A stretch of 64,000 bases of DNA from Coprobacillus cateniformis (GCF_009767585.1 NZ_WSNW01000001.1:2076090-2140089); one strand, 5' to 3'. Counted from the first letter of the stretch, positions 8,598-16,836 are shown. A program made the numbers and translations. Notes: generated from the letters alone by a model not told the origin.

Positions 8598-9169
8598 GCG
8601 AAAAAGAAAAGATGCTTGATGGGCATCTCTATCAACCTTATAGTAGTGAACTCTATAAAGATAGAGAGTTTTGTCAAGGTATGTTATATGAATATAATCG
8701 TTTAAGTCCTTTACATAGAGATGAAAGAGATTTGATTCTTAAGAAACTCTTAAAATGTAAAGGAAAATTATGTATTGAGCAGCCTTTTCATTGTAGTTAT
8801 GGATATAATATTGAAATTGGTTTGAATTTCTATAGTGATATCAATCTAACAATATTAGATAAGGCAAAAGTATCTATAGGTGATAATGTTATACTAGGAC
8901 CTAATGTGCAGATTTATACTGCTGCTCATCCATATAATGAAGTTCAAAGAATAAAAGGTTTAGAATATGCAAAACCAGTCACTATTTATGATAATGTGTG
9001 GATTGGTGGAAATGTGACCATTTTACCAGGAGTTAAAATTAATCAAGGTGCGATTATAGGGGCTGGGAGTGTTGTGACCCATGATATTCCTCCTTATGTT
9101 ATTGCAGCTGGTAACCCTTGTGAAGTGATTAGATCTATTACACAGGAAGATGTACATAAAAAATGGTAA
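8594..9169 (+). CDS. Sugar O-acetyltransferase (maltose/galactoside acetyltransferase family)
   Basis: 191 residues with ATGA overlap to the preceding gene. Left-handed beta-helix acetyltransferase of the Maa/LacA/NodL type, transferring acetyl from acetyl-CoA to a sugar hydroxyl. The N-terminal Maa cap (about residues 1-60, with LYKDREFCQGMLYEYN) is followed by hexapeptide repeats (IGDNVILGPNVQIYTAAHP) carrying the catalytic His of AAHP, then VWIGGNVTILPGVKINQGAIIGAGSVVTHD. Family role is detoxifying excess unmetabolised sugar; the substrate is not predictable. Confidence 0.9.
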   Translation: MSEKEKMLDGHLYQPYSSELYKDREFCQGMLYEYNRLSPLHRDERDLILKKLLKCKGKLCIEQPFHCSYGYNIEIGLNFYSDINLTILDKAKVSIGDNVILGPNVQIYTAAHPYNEVQRIKGLEYAKPVTIYDNVWIGGNVTILPGVKINQGAIIGAGSVVTHDIPPYVIAAGNPCEVIRSITQEDVHKKW

Positions 9170-9172
9170 AAG

Positions 9173-9198
9173 AAAAATGGCTATTCGGCCATTTTTTT
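9173..9198. terminator. Bidirectional terminator
   Basis: Stem AAAAATGGC / GCCATTTTT with loop TATTCG and T-run on the plus strand and matching A-run on the other side. It separates the acetyltransferase from the convergent chbG gene, whose stop codon lies inside the hairpin. Confidence 0.85.
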
Positions 9199-9927
9199 GA
9201 TATCTGAGAAATTAATTAATTCAATATTATGATCAACTACAAATTGTTTTAATTCAGGTGAAAGAATTAATTCCAGTTCTTTCATACGAGGTAAACAATA
9301 ACTAGTCATATCATAAAGTCTTTGATCAACATATGCTGGGTGACACATGAATTCTAATATTTCATCATCTACACTATATGCTTTTGTTACAAAGTCATAA
9401 TTAGCATCATCTCCATACATACGATCATCACAACGTGCATATTCATAAGTATCTAAGACTTGTTCTCTTTGACGCATTGGTAAATCATACTCTTTTGCAA
9501 GTCTTTTTGCGACTTCTACATGCCATGGTAATAAATGAACATGGTGATGAGAATCAATGTGAGTTGGTTTATGTCCTGCGACTTCGATGTATTTTTCCAT
9601 TTGAGCTTTCCATTCTACATAAAGTTCTTCAGGATCAGCATGTGGTTGTTTGTCTGGATAGTCTTTAGGTCTAATGAAGTTACCATCTTTATCAGTATAA
9701 GACTTAGCACCTTCTACTAAAGGTCTACCAACAGTTAATACAAAGTGTATTCCTACGCCTAATTTAGGAAATTTTTTAGCTTCCTTTAGTGCAAACTCAG
9801 CATAGGGCATATTCATCATACATGTTGTAGAAGTTAAAATACCTTGCGCATGAGCCATTAAAATTCCAATTGAATTTCCTTGAGTCATTCCAAAATCATC
9901 AGCATTCATAATGAGCTTTTTAATCAT
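9181..9927 (-). CDS. chbG: ChbG/YdjC-family carbohydrate deacetylase
   Basis: 248 residues. YdjC/ChbG enzymes remove an N-acetyl group from chito-oligosaccharides or related sugars. The metal-binding motifs are all present: NADDFGMT near the N-terminus (Asp pair), THIDSHHHVHLLPW (His pair), and MCHPAYVD near the C-terminus. RBS GGGAGGAT lies upstream on the minus strand with a TATAAT at 9957-9962. Single-gene unit convergent with the acetyltransferase. Substrate inferred from family only; nearby GH1 enzymes and the acetyltransferase suggest beta-glycoside or amino-sugar metabolism. Confidence 0.88.
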   Translation of the reverse strand: MIKKLIMNADDFGMTQGNSIGILMAHAQGILTSTTCMMNMPYAEFALKEAKKFPKLGVGIHFVLTVGRPLVEGAKSYTDKDGNFIRPKDYPDKQPHADPEELYVEWKAQMEKYIEVAGHKPTHIDSHHHVHLLPWHVEVAKRLAKEYDLPMRQREQVLDTYEYARCDDRMYGDDANYDFVTKAYSVDDEILEFMCHPAYVDQRLYDMTSYCLPRMKELELILSPELKQFVVDHNIELINFSDIKKMAE

Positions 9928-10090
9928 TTTTATATCCTCCCGTAATCTACGTATCTATTATATAAAGAAAAGAGAGAAAAGGGAAATTATTTTCATAATC
10001 TAAAAAAGAATTTATTATATTATAGGGTTTTATAAACATTTGTTACCTATTTATTTCCAATTGTACTGTTTTTAAGTGTATTCTTTCATA

Positions 10091-10125
10091 AAAAATGAGA
10101 CAAAATAAATTTTGTCCCATTTTTA
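10091..10125 (-). terminator. Terminator of the 10208-11259 gene pair
   Basis: Near-perfect hairpin with arms AAAAATGAGACAAAAT and ATTTTGTCCCATTTTT (one A/C mismatch). The A-run at its left edge becomes a T-run on the minus strand, so it ends the minus-strand pair. Confidence 0.75.
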
Positions 10126-10207
10126 CTTTTAATTATTTAAAGCACTATAAATGAATTCATACTAAGCTATTTTTTCACATCAAACATACAAACACTTACA
10201 TGAAAGA

Positions 10208-10609
10208 TTAATCTGTATGTTCAAAATAAACAAATTCATGACCACGAAAATGATATACACTTGAAATCCATTTGCCATCAACTTTATAAATCATCAATAG
10301 CGATTTGTCTGATTCAGAAATGAATATACAATCACCAATTTTTTCTAACTGGCATAAAATAACTTTATCGTTAAAAATATTATAACGATGAGAAGTCAGA
10401 TAATCATTACCATCATAGTACTCTATTATTTTTTCATTAAGTTTTAAGTTAATATATATTTTTTCAATTTGATTATTTACATAGTTTCCACTTACAAGTA
10501 TATCGTTACTAGCTGGTTTGTTTTGTTCGTTGTTTGTATTCTTACCAATAAAAAATCCAAAAAATAAACTTAATACAATCAATATTACGCCAATAATATT
10601 TTTTTTCAT
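10208..10609 (-). CDS. Small membrane-anchored protein of unknown function
   Basis: 133 residues. The N-terminus MKKNIIGVILIVLSLFFGFF is one uncleaved transmembrane anchor or signal segment (no lipobox Cys). The remaining hydrophilic domain of about 105 residues, with strand-like alternation such as EKIYINLKLNEKIIEYYDG, would face outside. Not recognised. It starts 8 bases after the secreted-protein gene and shares its promoter and terminator, so the two probably work together. Confidence 0.7.
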   Translation of the reverse strand: MKKNIIGVILIVLSLFFGFFIGKNTNNEQNKPASNDILVSGNYVNNQIEKIYINLKLNEKIIEYYDGNDYLTSHRYNIFNDKVILCQLEKIGDCIFISESDKSLLMIYKVDGKWISSVYHFRGHEFVYFEHTD

Positions 10610-10617
10610 GAGTCTAT

Positions 10618-11259
10618 TTAACCAATTGTTCTTATATCAAAATAAATAGTTGAAGTACTCGGAGTATCTTGATAACGAACAAAAACTTTATTAGATGGCG
10701 AATACTTATTGTAACGATAAACAGCATATCGATAGACTTTATAATCTTTTGCAACATACAGTTTAACACGTTTACCAATTTGACTTGAATTAATTTGTGG
10801 GGAAAATGAATACGTACCTTCTGTCACACGTGTACCAGGAGTAACACCAATAGAAACAGAAGTGTATTTACCAGAGAACCCAACTGAAAAAGAAACTGTG
10901 TCAGCGACATAAGAGGTATCTTTCCAATTTATGCTTCCTCCTCCACTCTCAAACACGACACCATTTGATGGCTGATTTTGAGCTAGATAATATTTGGATT
11001 TTGAAGTCATACTTGTTCCTATATTCACATATTCATAGAGATATTCATCCATGCGAGGAGAAACAGAATTCGCATTTTCAAGTTGTTTTCTGATATTTTC
11101 TTCTATTTCCTCCTTAGATAAAGTATACGAAGAATAAGAGTGGGTTACTTCATCAATATTTTCTGTCGTATCAGTAGCAAATACTGATGAATTCATGCCA
11201 AGAGATAAACACAAAGATAATGAAACTGCACTACATAACCTTAGAAACTTTTTTAACAT
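10618..11259 (-). CDS. Secreted protein of unknown function
   Basis: 213 residues. A clear Sec signal peptide (MLKKFLRLCSAVSLSLCLSL to SVFA-T, cleavage after about residue 29). The mature part has a charged helical stretch followed from about residue 75 by a Ser/Thr/Tyr/Val-rich beta-type domain (VSFSVGFSGKYTSVSIGVTPGTRVTEGTYSF). No sorting signal, transmembrane anchor or known motif. RBS AAAAAGGAGGAG. First gene of a two-gene unit with the anchored protein. It could be a bacteriocin-like or matrix protein, but nothing in the sequence decides that. Confidence 0.75.
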   Translation of the reverse strand: MLKKFLRLCSAVSLSLCLSLGMNSSVFATDTTENIDEVTHSYSSYTLSKEEIEENIRKQLENANSVSPRMDEYLYEYVNIGTSMTSKSKYYLAQNQPSNGVVFESGGGSINWKDTSYVADTVSFSVGFSGKYTSVSIGVTPGTRVTEGTYSFSPQINSSQIGKRVKLYVAKDYKVYRYAVYRYNKYSPSNKVFVRYQDTPSTSTIYFDIRTIG

Positions 11260-11348
11260 AACAAACTCCTCCTTTTTAATTCTAAGAAAGAGGAATTAAC
11301 AATATTTTATATTATAGGTTTTATTAATTTAATAATAAAATTAAAGCA

Positions 11349-11364
11349 TTGTAAACGTTTATCC
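11349..11364. promoter_or_regulatory. Possible CcpA cre site
   Basis: TTGTAAACGTTTATCC contains the perfect palindrome TAAACGTTTA and resembles the cre consensus, with mismatches at the last two positions. It lies in the leader of the secreted-protein gene. Confidence 0.4.
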
Positions 11365-11417
11365 CTCCCTTGATATCAACGCTTTTCTATGGTTTCCTCT
11401 CCCTTTTTTCTACTTAA

Positions 11418-11447
11418 ATTATATTCCTCCATATCATATACAGTCAA
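11418..11447 (-). promoter_or_regulatory. Promoter for the secreted-protein pair
   Basis: On the minus strand TTGACT (plus 11442-11447), an 18-base spacer and TATAAT (plus 11418-11423). It gives a leader of roughly 150 bases before the gene at 11259. The rest of the gene-free stretch 11260-11735 is AT-rich, with the cre-like site, a direct repeat at 11469-11484 and the divergent promoter at 11685. Confidence 0.6.
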
Positions 11448-11468
11448 CATTATTCAACCTTTGTTTTA

Positions 11469-11484
11469 CGACATATTTCGACAT
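11469..11484. repeat. CGACAT direct repeat, 10-bp phased
   Basis: CGACAT at 11469-11474 and 11479-11484: two copies one helical turn apart, about 22 bases upstream of the -35 box of the minus-strand promoter. This is the position and phasing expected of an activator site. Confidence 0.4.
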
Positions 11485-11684
11485 CGGAGCAATATGATTA
11501 AACAATAAGTAATTATTCACAAGTTTATAGAGAGAAAAAAGTGATTTAAAAATTACGAATACTTTCAAGTCATAAAGAAATCTCCACTTACATATTCAAA
11601 TATAAAAATAAATTTTAAATGTATGGCTTTATATGTTTTGTAGTTAAAATCCATAAAGGGTGCTTTAAAAGTTGTTACTTTTTC

Positions 11685-11713
11685 TTTGTAGTCGTAGAAG
11701 TTTGCTATATAAT
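11685..11713 (+). promoter_or_regulatory. Promoter of the GNAT-aroE fusion gene
   Basis: TTTGTA (11685-11690), a 17-base spacer and a perfect TATAAT (11708-11713). A start of transcription near 11720 excludes the upstream ATG at 11619 and favours the GTG at 11736. Confidence 0.55.
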
Positions 11714-11735
11714 AGAGGAGAATGGAGTGATTTCT

Positions 11736-13022
11736 GTGGAACTTGTACTTATGACTTATGATGATTATCCAATTATCAAATCTTTTTATCAAGATAAAGA
11801 TGTTATGAAGATGATTACAGGAGATGTTTTGAGTGAACAGGAAATGAAAGAAAAATGGGAAATAATCACTTCATGGAACCATGATCTCAAATATGGATAT
11901 TATTTAGGCTTTGATCAAGATCTTTTAGTAGGTGTTGGATGTTTAAAACCATATTATCATGGTGTTGAAGTTGGATATATGATTTATCCAAGATATTGGC
12001 GTCAAGGGTATGGGAAGCAGATTTGTTATGAGCTGATGAAGATTGTAGAGACAATGACAGTTCAAAGAATAGTTGCTTATATTGATCCGCTAAATATACC
12101 ATCTAAAAAGATATTAGAGTCATATGGATTTCAAAGTATATATCAAAAAGGGGATGAGGAGCTTTTGGAAAAGAAGAAAAATAGGATTACAGGATATACA
12201 GGTTTATATGGGATTGTTGCGAATCCAATCAGACATTCATTTTCACCAATGATGCATAATACAGCATTTCAAACATTAGGAATAGATGATGTTTACTTAG
12301 CATTTGAAGTTGCAGAAAATCAGCTATCTGATTATATAACCAGTGTCAAAACATTAAATATCAAAGGATTTAATGTTTCTATGCCATATAAATTAAAAAT
12401 TATGGATTATTTAGATGATTTGACAACTGAGGCAAAACTTTGTCAGGCAGTTAATACAGTCAAAAATGTGAATGGAAAATTAATTGGACATATCAGTGAT
12501 GGAAAAGGATTTGTCATGGCATGTGAAGAAAGAGGATGGCATATTCAAAATGAAAAGATTGTTGTCTTAGGGGCAGGTGGGGCTGCTTGTGCAATCATTG
12601 TAGAGATGGCGTTACAAGGTGCAAAAGAGATTGTTGTTTATAATCGTAGTGAGAAACCTTTTATAGAGGAGCTTAATCAAAAGTTAAATTGTGACATTCA
12701 TTTAAAATCTTTGAGTAATAAAGATGAGTTAAAACAGGATTTAAAGGATGCCTATTTATTAGTTCAAACAACAAATGTTGGGATGAGTCCAAATGTTGAT
12801 CAGTGCTTGATTGATGAATCGTATTTGTCTCATCAATTAAAAGTAGCAGATATCATTTATAAGCCAGCTCAAACGAAACTATTAAAAATGGCAGAAAGAT
12901 TGGGGCTAGAGTATATGAATGGTGAAGGAATGATTTTATATCAAGGGGCTGTATCTTTTGAATTTTGGACTGGGCAAAAAATGCCTATTAAGGAAGTAAA
13001 AATTGCATTAGGAATGGAGTGA
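11736..13022 (+). CDS. aroE: GNAT acetyltransferase - shikimate dehydrogenase fusion
   Basis: 428 residues from GTG 11736 (SD GGAG 8 bases upstream, downstream of the promoter). Residues 1-145 are a GNAT acetyltransferase with the acetyl-CoA loop RQGYGK (89-94). Residues 154-428 are a complete AroE, which reduces 3-dehydroshikimate with NADPH: NPIRHSFSPMMHN (163-175), GFNVSMPYK with catalytic Lys219, Asp255, the dinucleotide loop GAGGAA (279-284), NVGMSP and MILYQGAVSFEFWTG. There is no stop or frameshift between the domains. AroE normally stands alone. No other aromatic-pathway gene is nearby. It overlaps the upstream part of rdgB's RBS region. Confidence 0.9.
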   Translation: MELVLMTYDDYPIIKSFYQDKDVMKMITGDVLSEQEMKEKWEIITSWNHDLKYGYYLGFDQDLLVGVGCLKPYYHGVEVGYMIYPRYWRQGYGKQICYELMKIVETMTVQRIVAYIDPLNIPSKKILESYGFQSIYQKGDEELLEKKKNRITGYTGLYGIVANPIRHSFSPMMHNTAFQTLGIDDVYLAFEVAENQLSDYITSVKTLNIKGFNVSMPYKLKIMDYLDDLTTEAKLCQAVNTVKNVNGKLIGHISDGKGFVMACEERGWHIQNEKIVVLGAGGAACAIIVEMALQGAKEIVVYNRSEKPFIEELNQKLNCDIHLKSLSNKDELKQDLKDAYLLVQTTNVGMSPNVDQCLIDESYLSHQLKVADIIYKPAQTKLLKMAERLGLEYMNGEGMILYQGAVSFEFWTGQKMPIKEVKIALGME

Positions 13023-13027
13023 AAAAT

Positions 13028-13615
13028 ATGAAAGAAATTGTTATAGCATCTACCAATCAAGGGAAAATCAAGGAAATAAAAGCAATGTTGAATGAAATTG
13101 GTATTGAAGTTCGTTCAATTCAAGATGTTTTTGAAAAAGAAATAGATATTGAAGAAACTGGTCAAACATTTCAAGAGAACGCTTTGATTAAAGCACAAAC
13201 AATTTGTGATATGATTAATAAACCAACATTAGCAGATGATTCAGGTTTAGAAGTTGATGCCTTAAATGGAGCGCCTGGTATTTATTCAGCAAGATTTATG
13301 GGACATGATACAAGTTATGATATAAAGAATCAATATATTATAGATGCTGTCAAAGGTAAAGAAAGAGGTGCTCGATTTGTATGTGCAATGGCTTTATGTA
13401 TACCTCATGAAGATCCTATCTTAATTGAAGAATATTTTTATGGTGAGATATATGATCATATAGAAGGAGAAAATGGATTTGGGTATGATCCTATTTTCTA
13501 TGTACCTGAGTTACATAAAACATCTGCCGCATTAACATTAGCAGAAAAAAATCAATATTCACATCGTGCAAAAGCTTTAAGAAAACTATATCAAATATTA
13601 AAAGGCAAACCATAA
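13028..13615 (+). CDS. rdgB: XTP/dITP diphosphatase (RdgB/HAM1)
   Basis: 195 residues from ATG 13028, preferred to the in-frame GTG at 13019 because AATGGAGTG lies at proper distance and MKEIVIAST is the canonical start. A house-cleaning enzyme that hydrolyses non-canonical purine triphosphates to monophosphates. Motifs: STNQGKIKE near residue 8, TGQTFQENALIKA, TLADDSGLEVDAL with the catalytic acids, and GENGFGYDPIFYVPE. Follows the aroE fusion by 5 bases, so probably co-transcribed. Confidence 0.94.
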   Translation: MKEIVIASTNQGKIKEIKAMLNEIGIEVRSIQDVFEKEIDIEETGQTFQENALIKAQTICDMINKPTLADDSGLEVDALNGAPGIYSARFMGHDTSYDIKNQYIIDAVKGKERGARFVCAMALCIPHEDPILIEEYFYGEIYDHIEGENGFGYDPIFYVPELHKTSAALTLAEKNQYSHRAKALRKLYQILKGKP

Positions 13616-13639
13616 TTTCTTCTATGATTTGCTTTTGTT

Positions 13640-13960
13640 TTATTCATTATCTGGTTCCATGACAGGAAACTGATGATACATAAATTCATCATTATATATT
13701 TGGTCATAGATTTCACCTGATCTTGATTTCGAAAGGATGTTTCTGCAAATGCACTATATGTAACAATTAAGTCAAATGTTATAAAAATAACAGATATCAT
13801 ATAGCTGGTATGAGCAATGCAATAAGGAATTTTTTCAAACTATTTTGATATATAAGGATAAATGACTTTCATAAGAACTCTTCCATCTCTGTCTAATAAC
13901 TCCATTATAACAATCACTTTTCAAATAATAAAATTGACATTTTTCTCCATCAAATAAAGA
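13640..13960 (-). pseudogene. Decayed gene remnant
   Basis: The 418-base stretch 13616-14033 holds no intact gene. Reading the minus strand, protein-like segments appear in different frames: MELLDRDGRVLMKVIYPYIS ending in TAG, then FEKIPYCIAHTSYM, then SGEIYDQIYNDEFMYHQFP ending in PVMEPDNE and TAA at 13640-13642. The last piece has the look of real coding sequence. A frameshifted, truncated gene is the simplest reading, but no family was recognised and chance cannot be excluded. Confidence 0.35.
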
Positions 13961-14033
13961 AACATAGTTTTGGTATTTCTTATTTAGTAATGTTATGATA
14001 AAATACAGAAGATGTAGTCAATGGAGGTAGAAA

Positions 14034-14540
14034 ATGAATCATATCGTATTAGTCCATCCAGCAATTCCACAGAATACTGGAAATATCATGAGAACATGTG
14101 TAGCAACACACTCAAAATTACATATTATTAAACCAATGGGCTTTTCATTAGATGATAAACATATGAAAAGAGCAGGATTAGATTATATTAAAGATTTAGA
14201 AATGGAAATCTATGAAAACTGGGAAGAATTTGTAACACAAAATCCAGGTGATTATCATTTCTTTACACGTTATTCTAAACTTTGTTATACAGATCAAAAT
14301 TATGTATCAGATCAAGATCAATATATTTTATTTGGACATGAACATGATGGTATTCCACATCATATTTTAAAAGATCATTTAGATGAATGTGTTCGTATTC
14401 CAATGGATGGGAATGTTAGAAGCCTCAATTTATCTAACTGCGTGGCTATTGGTATATATGAGGTTTTACGTCAGCAAAATTATCCAAAATTATCAAAAGT
14501 AGAGGTTCAAAAAGGTGCAGACTTTATTTACGAAGAGTAG
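14034..14540 (+). CDS. trmL: tRNA (cytidine34-2'-O)-methyltransferase
   Basis: 168 residues, RBS GGAGGT at 14022-14027. A SPOUT-fold enzyme that 2'-O-methylates the wobble base of tRNA-Leu species, using AdoMet. Motifs: NTGNIMRTC near residue 16, PMGFSLDDKHMKRAGLDY, FGHEHDGIP in motif 2 and RIPMDGNVRSLNLSNCVAIGIYEVLRQ in motif 3, the knot that binds AdoMet. Length is usual for the small stand-alone TrmL/CspR family. The next gene starts inside its 3' end. Confidence 0.93.
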   Translation: MNHIVLVHPAIPQNTGNIMRTCVATHSKLHIIKPMGFSLDDKHMKRAGLDYIKDLEMEIYENWEEFVTQNPGDYHFFTRYSKLCYTDQNYVSDQDQYILFGHEHDGIPHHILKDHLDECVRIPMDGNVRSLNLSNCVAIGIYEVLRQQNYPKLSKVEVQKGADFIYEE

Positions 14541-15171
14541 AAAGAGGGATATTGTCTTAGCGCTTTTCTTAACAGTCTTTATCATCTGTTTAGCTGTCAT
14601 TATAACTGTTTTTTTTAAACAGTTATATTATTTTGATATTGATTATTTAAAGATTGCAGAATCAACTGGTCTTTCTCGAGAAGTTATTCAAAAAAATTAT
14701 GATGTTCTTATTCAGTATCAAAGTATTTTCTATCAGGGGAGTTTAAATTTGCCAGACTTTGTGATGTCAAATACAGGGAGAATTCATTTTGAAGAAGTCA
14801 AAAGAGTTTTTGAAATGATACAAATCACTTTTGTTGTTACAGGAATTATATCAGCAGTCATGATTTATTTGAATGTGAAGCAAAAAGAATATCGTTTCTT
14901 ACCATTAACATCATTCTTTTCTGTTGCTATTCCATCCGTATTAGGATTTTTTGTTGCATTAGATTTTGATAAAGCATTTGTTATTTTTCACAACATTGTC
15001 TTTAGAAATGATTATTGGATTTTTGATTATACAACTGATCCAGTGATTACAATTTTACCTGAATCATTCTTTATGCATTGTTTCATGATGATCATTGTGA
15101 TTGTTATTATGATAAGTGTTCTTTGTTATGTACTGTATAAAAAGAAGAGAAATCAAATACTCGCAGGATAA
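14515..15171 (+). CDS. DUF1461 / TIGR01906 integral membrane protein
   Basis: 218 residues, GTG start overlapping trmL by 26 bases with AGAGG upstream. Four hydrophobic segments (about residues 13-35, 100-120, 130-150 and 185-210). The family signature FHNIVFRNDYWIFDYTTDPVITILPESFF lies before the last helix, across about residues 160-190. Function is unknown in the family. Translational overlap with trmL suggests coexpression only. Confidence 0.82.
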   Translation: MQTLFTKSRKRDIVLALFLTVFIICLAVIITVFFKQLYYFDIDYLKIAESTGLSREVIQKNYDVLIQYQSIFYQGSLNLPDFVMSNTGRIHFEEVKRVFEMIQITFVVTGIISAVMIYLNVKQKEYRFLPLTSFFSVAIPSVLGFFVALDFDKAFVIFHNIVFRNDYWIFDYTTDPVITILPESFFMHCFMMIIVIVIMISVLCYVLYKKKRNQILAG

Positions 15172-15193
15172 GATGAAGTTATCCTGTTTTTTT
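15164..15193 (+). terminator. Rho-independent terminator
   Basis: CAGGATAA / TTATCCTG stem, 7-base loop, then seven T. The left arm includes the stop codon of the DUF1461 gene. Confidence 0.85.
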
Positions 15194-15202
15194 ATAAATT
15201 CA

Positions 15203-15231
15203 TTGACTAACTTGTTATATAATGTTATATT
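15203..15231 (+). promoter_or_regulatory. Promoter of the HAD phosphatase gene
   Basis: TTGACT (15203-15208), 17-base spacer, TATATT (15226-15231). The spacer and downstream region carry four GTTATA hexamers at 15214, 15224, 15245 and 15255, two pairs each phased by 10 bases. Confidence 0.6.
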
Positions 15232-15242
15232 GTGAATGTAAG

Positions 15243-15261
15243 TTGTTATAAGATGTTATAA
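15243..15261. promoter_or_regulatory. Palindromic operator candidate TTATAA-N4-TTATAA
   Basis: TTGTTATAAGATGTTATAA sits just after the predicted transcription start of the HAD gene. An almost identical copy (18 of 19 bases) lies at 18366-18384 before the LevR-type regulator. The arrangement suits a repressor such as the GntR/UTRA protein encoded at 16003. Confidence 0.5.
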
Positions 15262-15288
15262 ACGAATAAAAAGAAAAGAGGGATAATC

Positions 15289-15936
15289 ATGCGTCCAGAA
15301 CTTGTTATTTTTGATGTTGATGGCTTAATGTTAGATACTGAAGCAAGGTGGCAACAAGCTTGGCAGGAAGTTGGTTTAAAACATGGGATTAGTGATTTAG
15401 GGTATACAACTTTTTTAAGATGTGTTGGAAGAAACGGTAAAGAAGTTGAGAGAATTGTTGTTGAGGATTTGAATAGTTCTCAACAAGCAGAAATGATTTT
15501 GGAAGAAGCTCGTATTTATGGTAGACAATTATTGGCAGAAAGAATTGATCCAAAGCCAGGGATCTATGAATTATTAGAACTTTTAGATCATCTTCAAATT
15601 CCTAAAGCAGTCGCAACTGCAACCAATAGAGACTTAACAATAGAAAGATTAACGAGACTGAACTTGCTTCATCACTTTGATTATATGCTATGTGGTGATG
15701 AAGTGACTCACAGAAAACCAAATCCAGAAATATATCAAAAAGTGATTCAACACTTTGGTGTTGAAAGTCATAAGGCCCTGGTTTTAGAAGATTCAACTGT
15801 AGGGGTAGAAGCGGCTTATCGTGCTCATATACCTTGTATTATGATTCCGGATTTAATTGGCGCACAAGCTCTTCAACAACAACAGACTATAGCTATTTTA
15901 TCTTCTTTACATGAGGTTATTGAATTATTTGAATAA
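15289..15936 (+). CDS. HAD-superfamily sugar-phosphatase / beta-phosphoglucomutase-like
   Basis: 215 residues, RBS AGAGGG. HAD subfamily IA with helical cap: nucleophile motif VIFDVDGLMLDTE (residues 5-17), cap region about 18-85, ATATNRD in motif II, motif III Lys in HRKPNPEIY, and motif IV ALVLEDSTVGVEAA. Acts on a small phosphorylated sugar in the cytoplasm; it could be a phosphatase or a phosphomutase. Neighbouring GntR/UTRA regulator and the shared operator-like palindrome suggest a link to the PTS operon downstream. Confidence 0.87.
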   Translation: MRPELVIFDVDGLMLDTEARWQQAWQEVGLKHGISDLGYTTFLRCVGRNGKEVERIVVEDLNSSQQAEMILEEARIYGRQLLAERIDPKPGIYELLELLDHLQIPKAVATATNRDLTIERLTRLNLLHHFDYMLCGDEVTHRKPNPEIYQKVIQHFGVESHKALVLEDSTVGVEAAYRAHIPCIMIPDLIGAQALQQQQTIAILSSLHEVIELFE

Positions 15937-16002
15937 ACTGTAAAGTATCGCTTTTTCTTTTGAATAAGGATATAATAGAAGTATCATAAGTGAGGTAAGA
16001 AT

Positions 16003-16719
16003 ATGAAATTAGATGATAATAATTCAATGCCCCTGTATTTACAATTAAAAAATACGATTAAAGGATTAATCGACAGTGGTGAAATTAAAAAGGGAGAGAA
16101 AATTTTATCAGAATATGAACTTTGTGAGAAATACAATGTCAGTCGTATTACAGTTAGAAACGCACTTGCTGAATTAGAGTCAGAAGGCTATTTGATTAAG
16201 AAACAGGGAAAGGGAACCTTTGCAACAACACCTAAACTTTTTAGACCTTTAGAAGATAGTATTGGTTTCACTGAATCATGTAAAAATGCAGGAATGCAAA
16301 GTTCTTCAATTGTCTTAAAAAGAGAGGTCCTGCCATTAGATGATCGTATGCAAAACTTTTTAAAATTAAATGATAATGATCAGGTTTTGTATATTCAAAG
16401 ATTAAGATTAGCAGATGGTATTCCATTGATGATAGAGAATAATTATTATTCTTATCAGAATTATAGATTTTTAATGAATGAACCTTTAACTGGTTCACTT
16501 TATGAGTTATTAGCAGAAAAAAAGAGAATTGTTTGTGACCGCTCATTAAAAACTGTTATTACTGTCACGACTGCAAATGGTGAACATGTGAAGTTATTAC
16601 AAGTTCCAGTAGGTGCACCATTGTTTGTAATGGATGGTATTATGGGGGATAAAAATGGATTCCCTGTTCATTATAGTTTACAGTATATTGTTGGTGAAAA
16701 ATATTCATTTGTAAGATAA
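16003..16719 (+). CDS. GntR-family transcriptional regulator with UTRA domain
   Basis: 238 residues. N-terminal winged helix (residues 1-70) with the GntR pattern PLYLQLKNTIKGLIDSGEIKKGEKI, then YNVSRITVRNALAELESEGYLIKKQGKGTF. The UTRA effector domain follows (about 95-235: LYIQRLRLADGIPLMIENNYY ... YELL). UTRA regulators bind phosphorylated sugars or amino sugars and usually repress adjacent catabolic genes. A -10-like TATAAT precedes the gene. Candidate ligand source is the PTS/deglycase operon at 21181-24793; candidate sites are the paired palindromes at 15243 and 18366. The target is inferred. Confidence 0.9.
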   Translation: MKLDDNNSMPLYLQLKNTIKGLIDSGEIKKGEKILSEYELCEKYNVSRITVRNALAELESEGYLIKKQGKGTFATTPKLFRPLEDSIGFTESCKNAGMQSSSIVLKREVLPLDDRMQNFLKLNDNDQVLYIQRLRLADGIPLMIENNYYSYQNYRFLMNEPLTGSLYELLAEKKRIVCDRSLKTVITVTTANGEHVKLLQVPVGAPLFVMDGIMGDKNGFPVHYSLQYIVGEKYSFVR

Positions 16720-16738
16720 TTATGAAAAAAGGAAAAAG

Positions 16739-16786
16739 AGTGTTTGAATTCTCAAAAAAGTGTTGAGTCTTCAAACACTTTTTTTA
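16739..16786 (+). terminator. Strong terminator after the GntR gene
   Basis: Perfect 10-bp stem AGTGTTTGAA / TTCAAACACT enclosing a second stem CTCAA / TTGAG, followed by a run of T. It shows that the long upstream extension of the MATE frame (from 16744) is not translated as one gene. Confidence 0.88.
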
Positions 16787-16836
16787 TTTTATTTATAAAA
16801 ATTTATAATGAGATTATGTTGAAAGGGGGAGTGAAA

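Noticed and set aside
11619..11735. Upstream extension of the GNAT-aroE gene to an ATG at 11619
   Set aside because: The -10 box at 11708-11713 lies inside it, no RBS precedes it, and the extension is hydrophobic and Cys/Phe-rich, unlike a GNAT N-terminus.
16744..16836. Upstream start of the MATE gene
   Set aside because: It would be translated through a strong terminator hairpin; ATG 16837 has a clear RBS.
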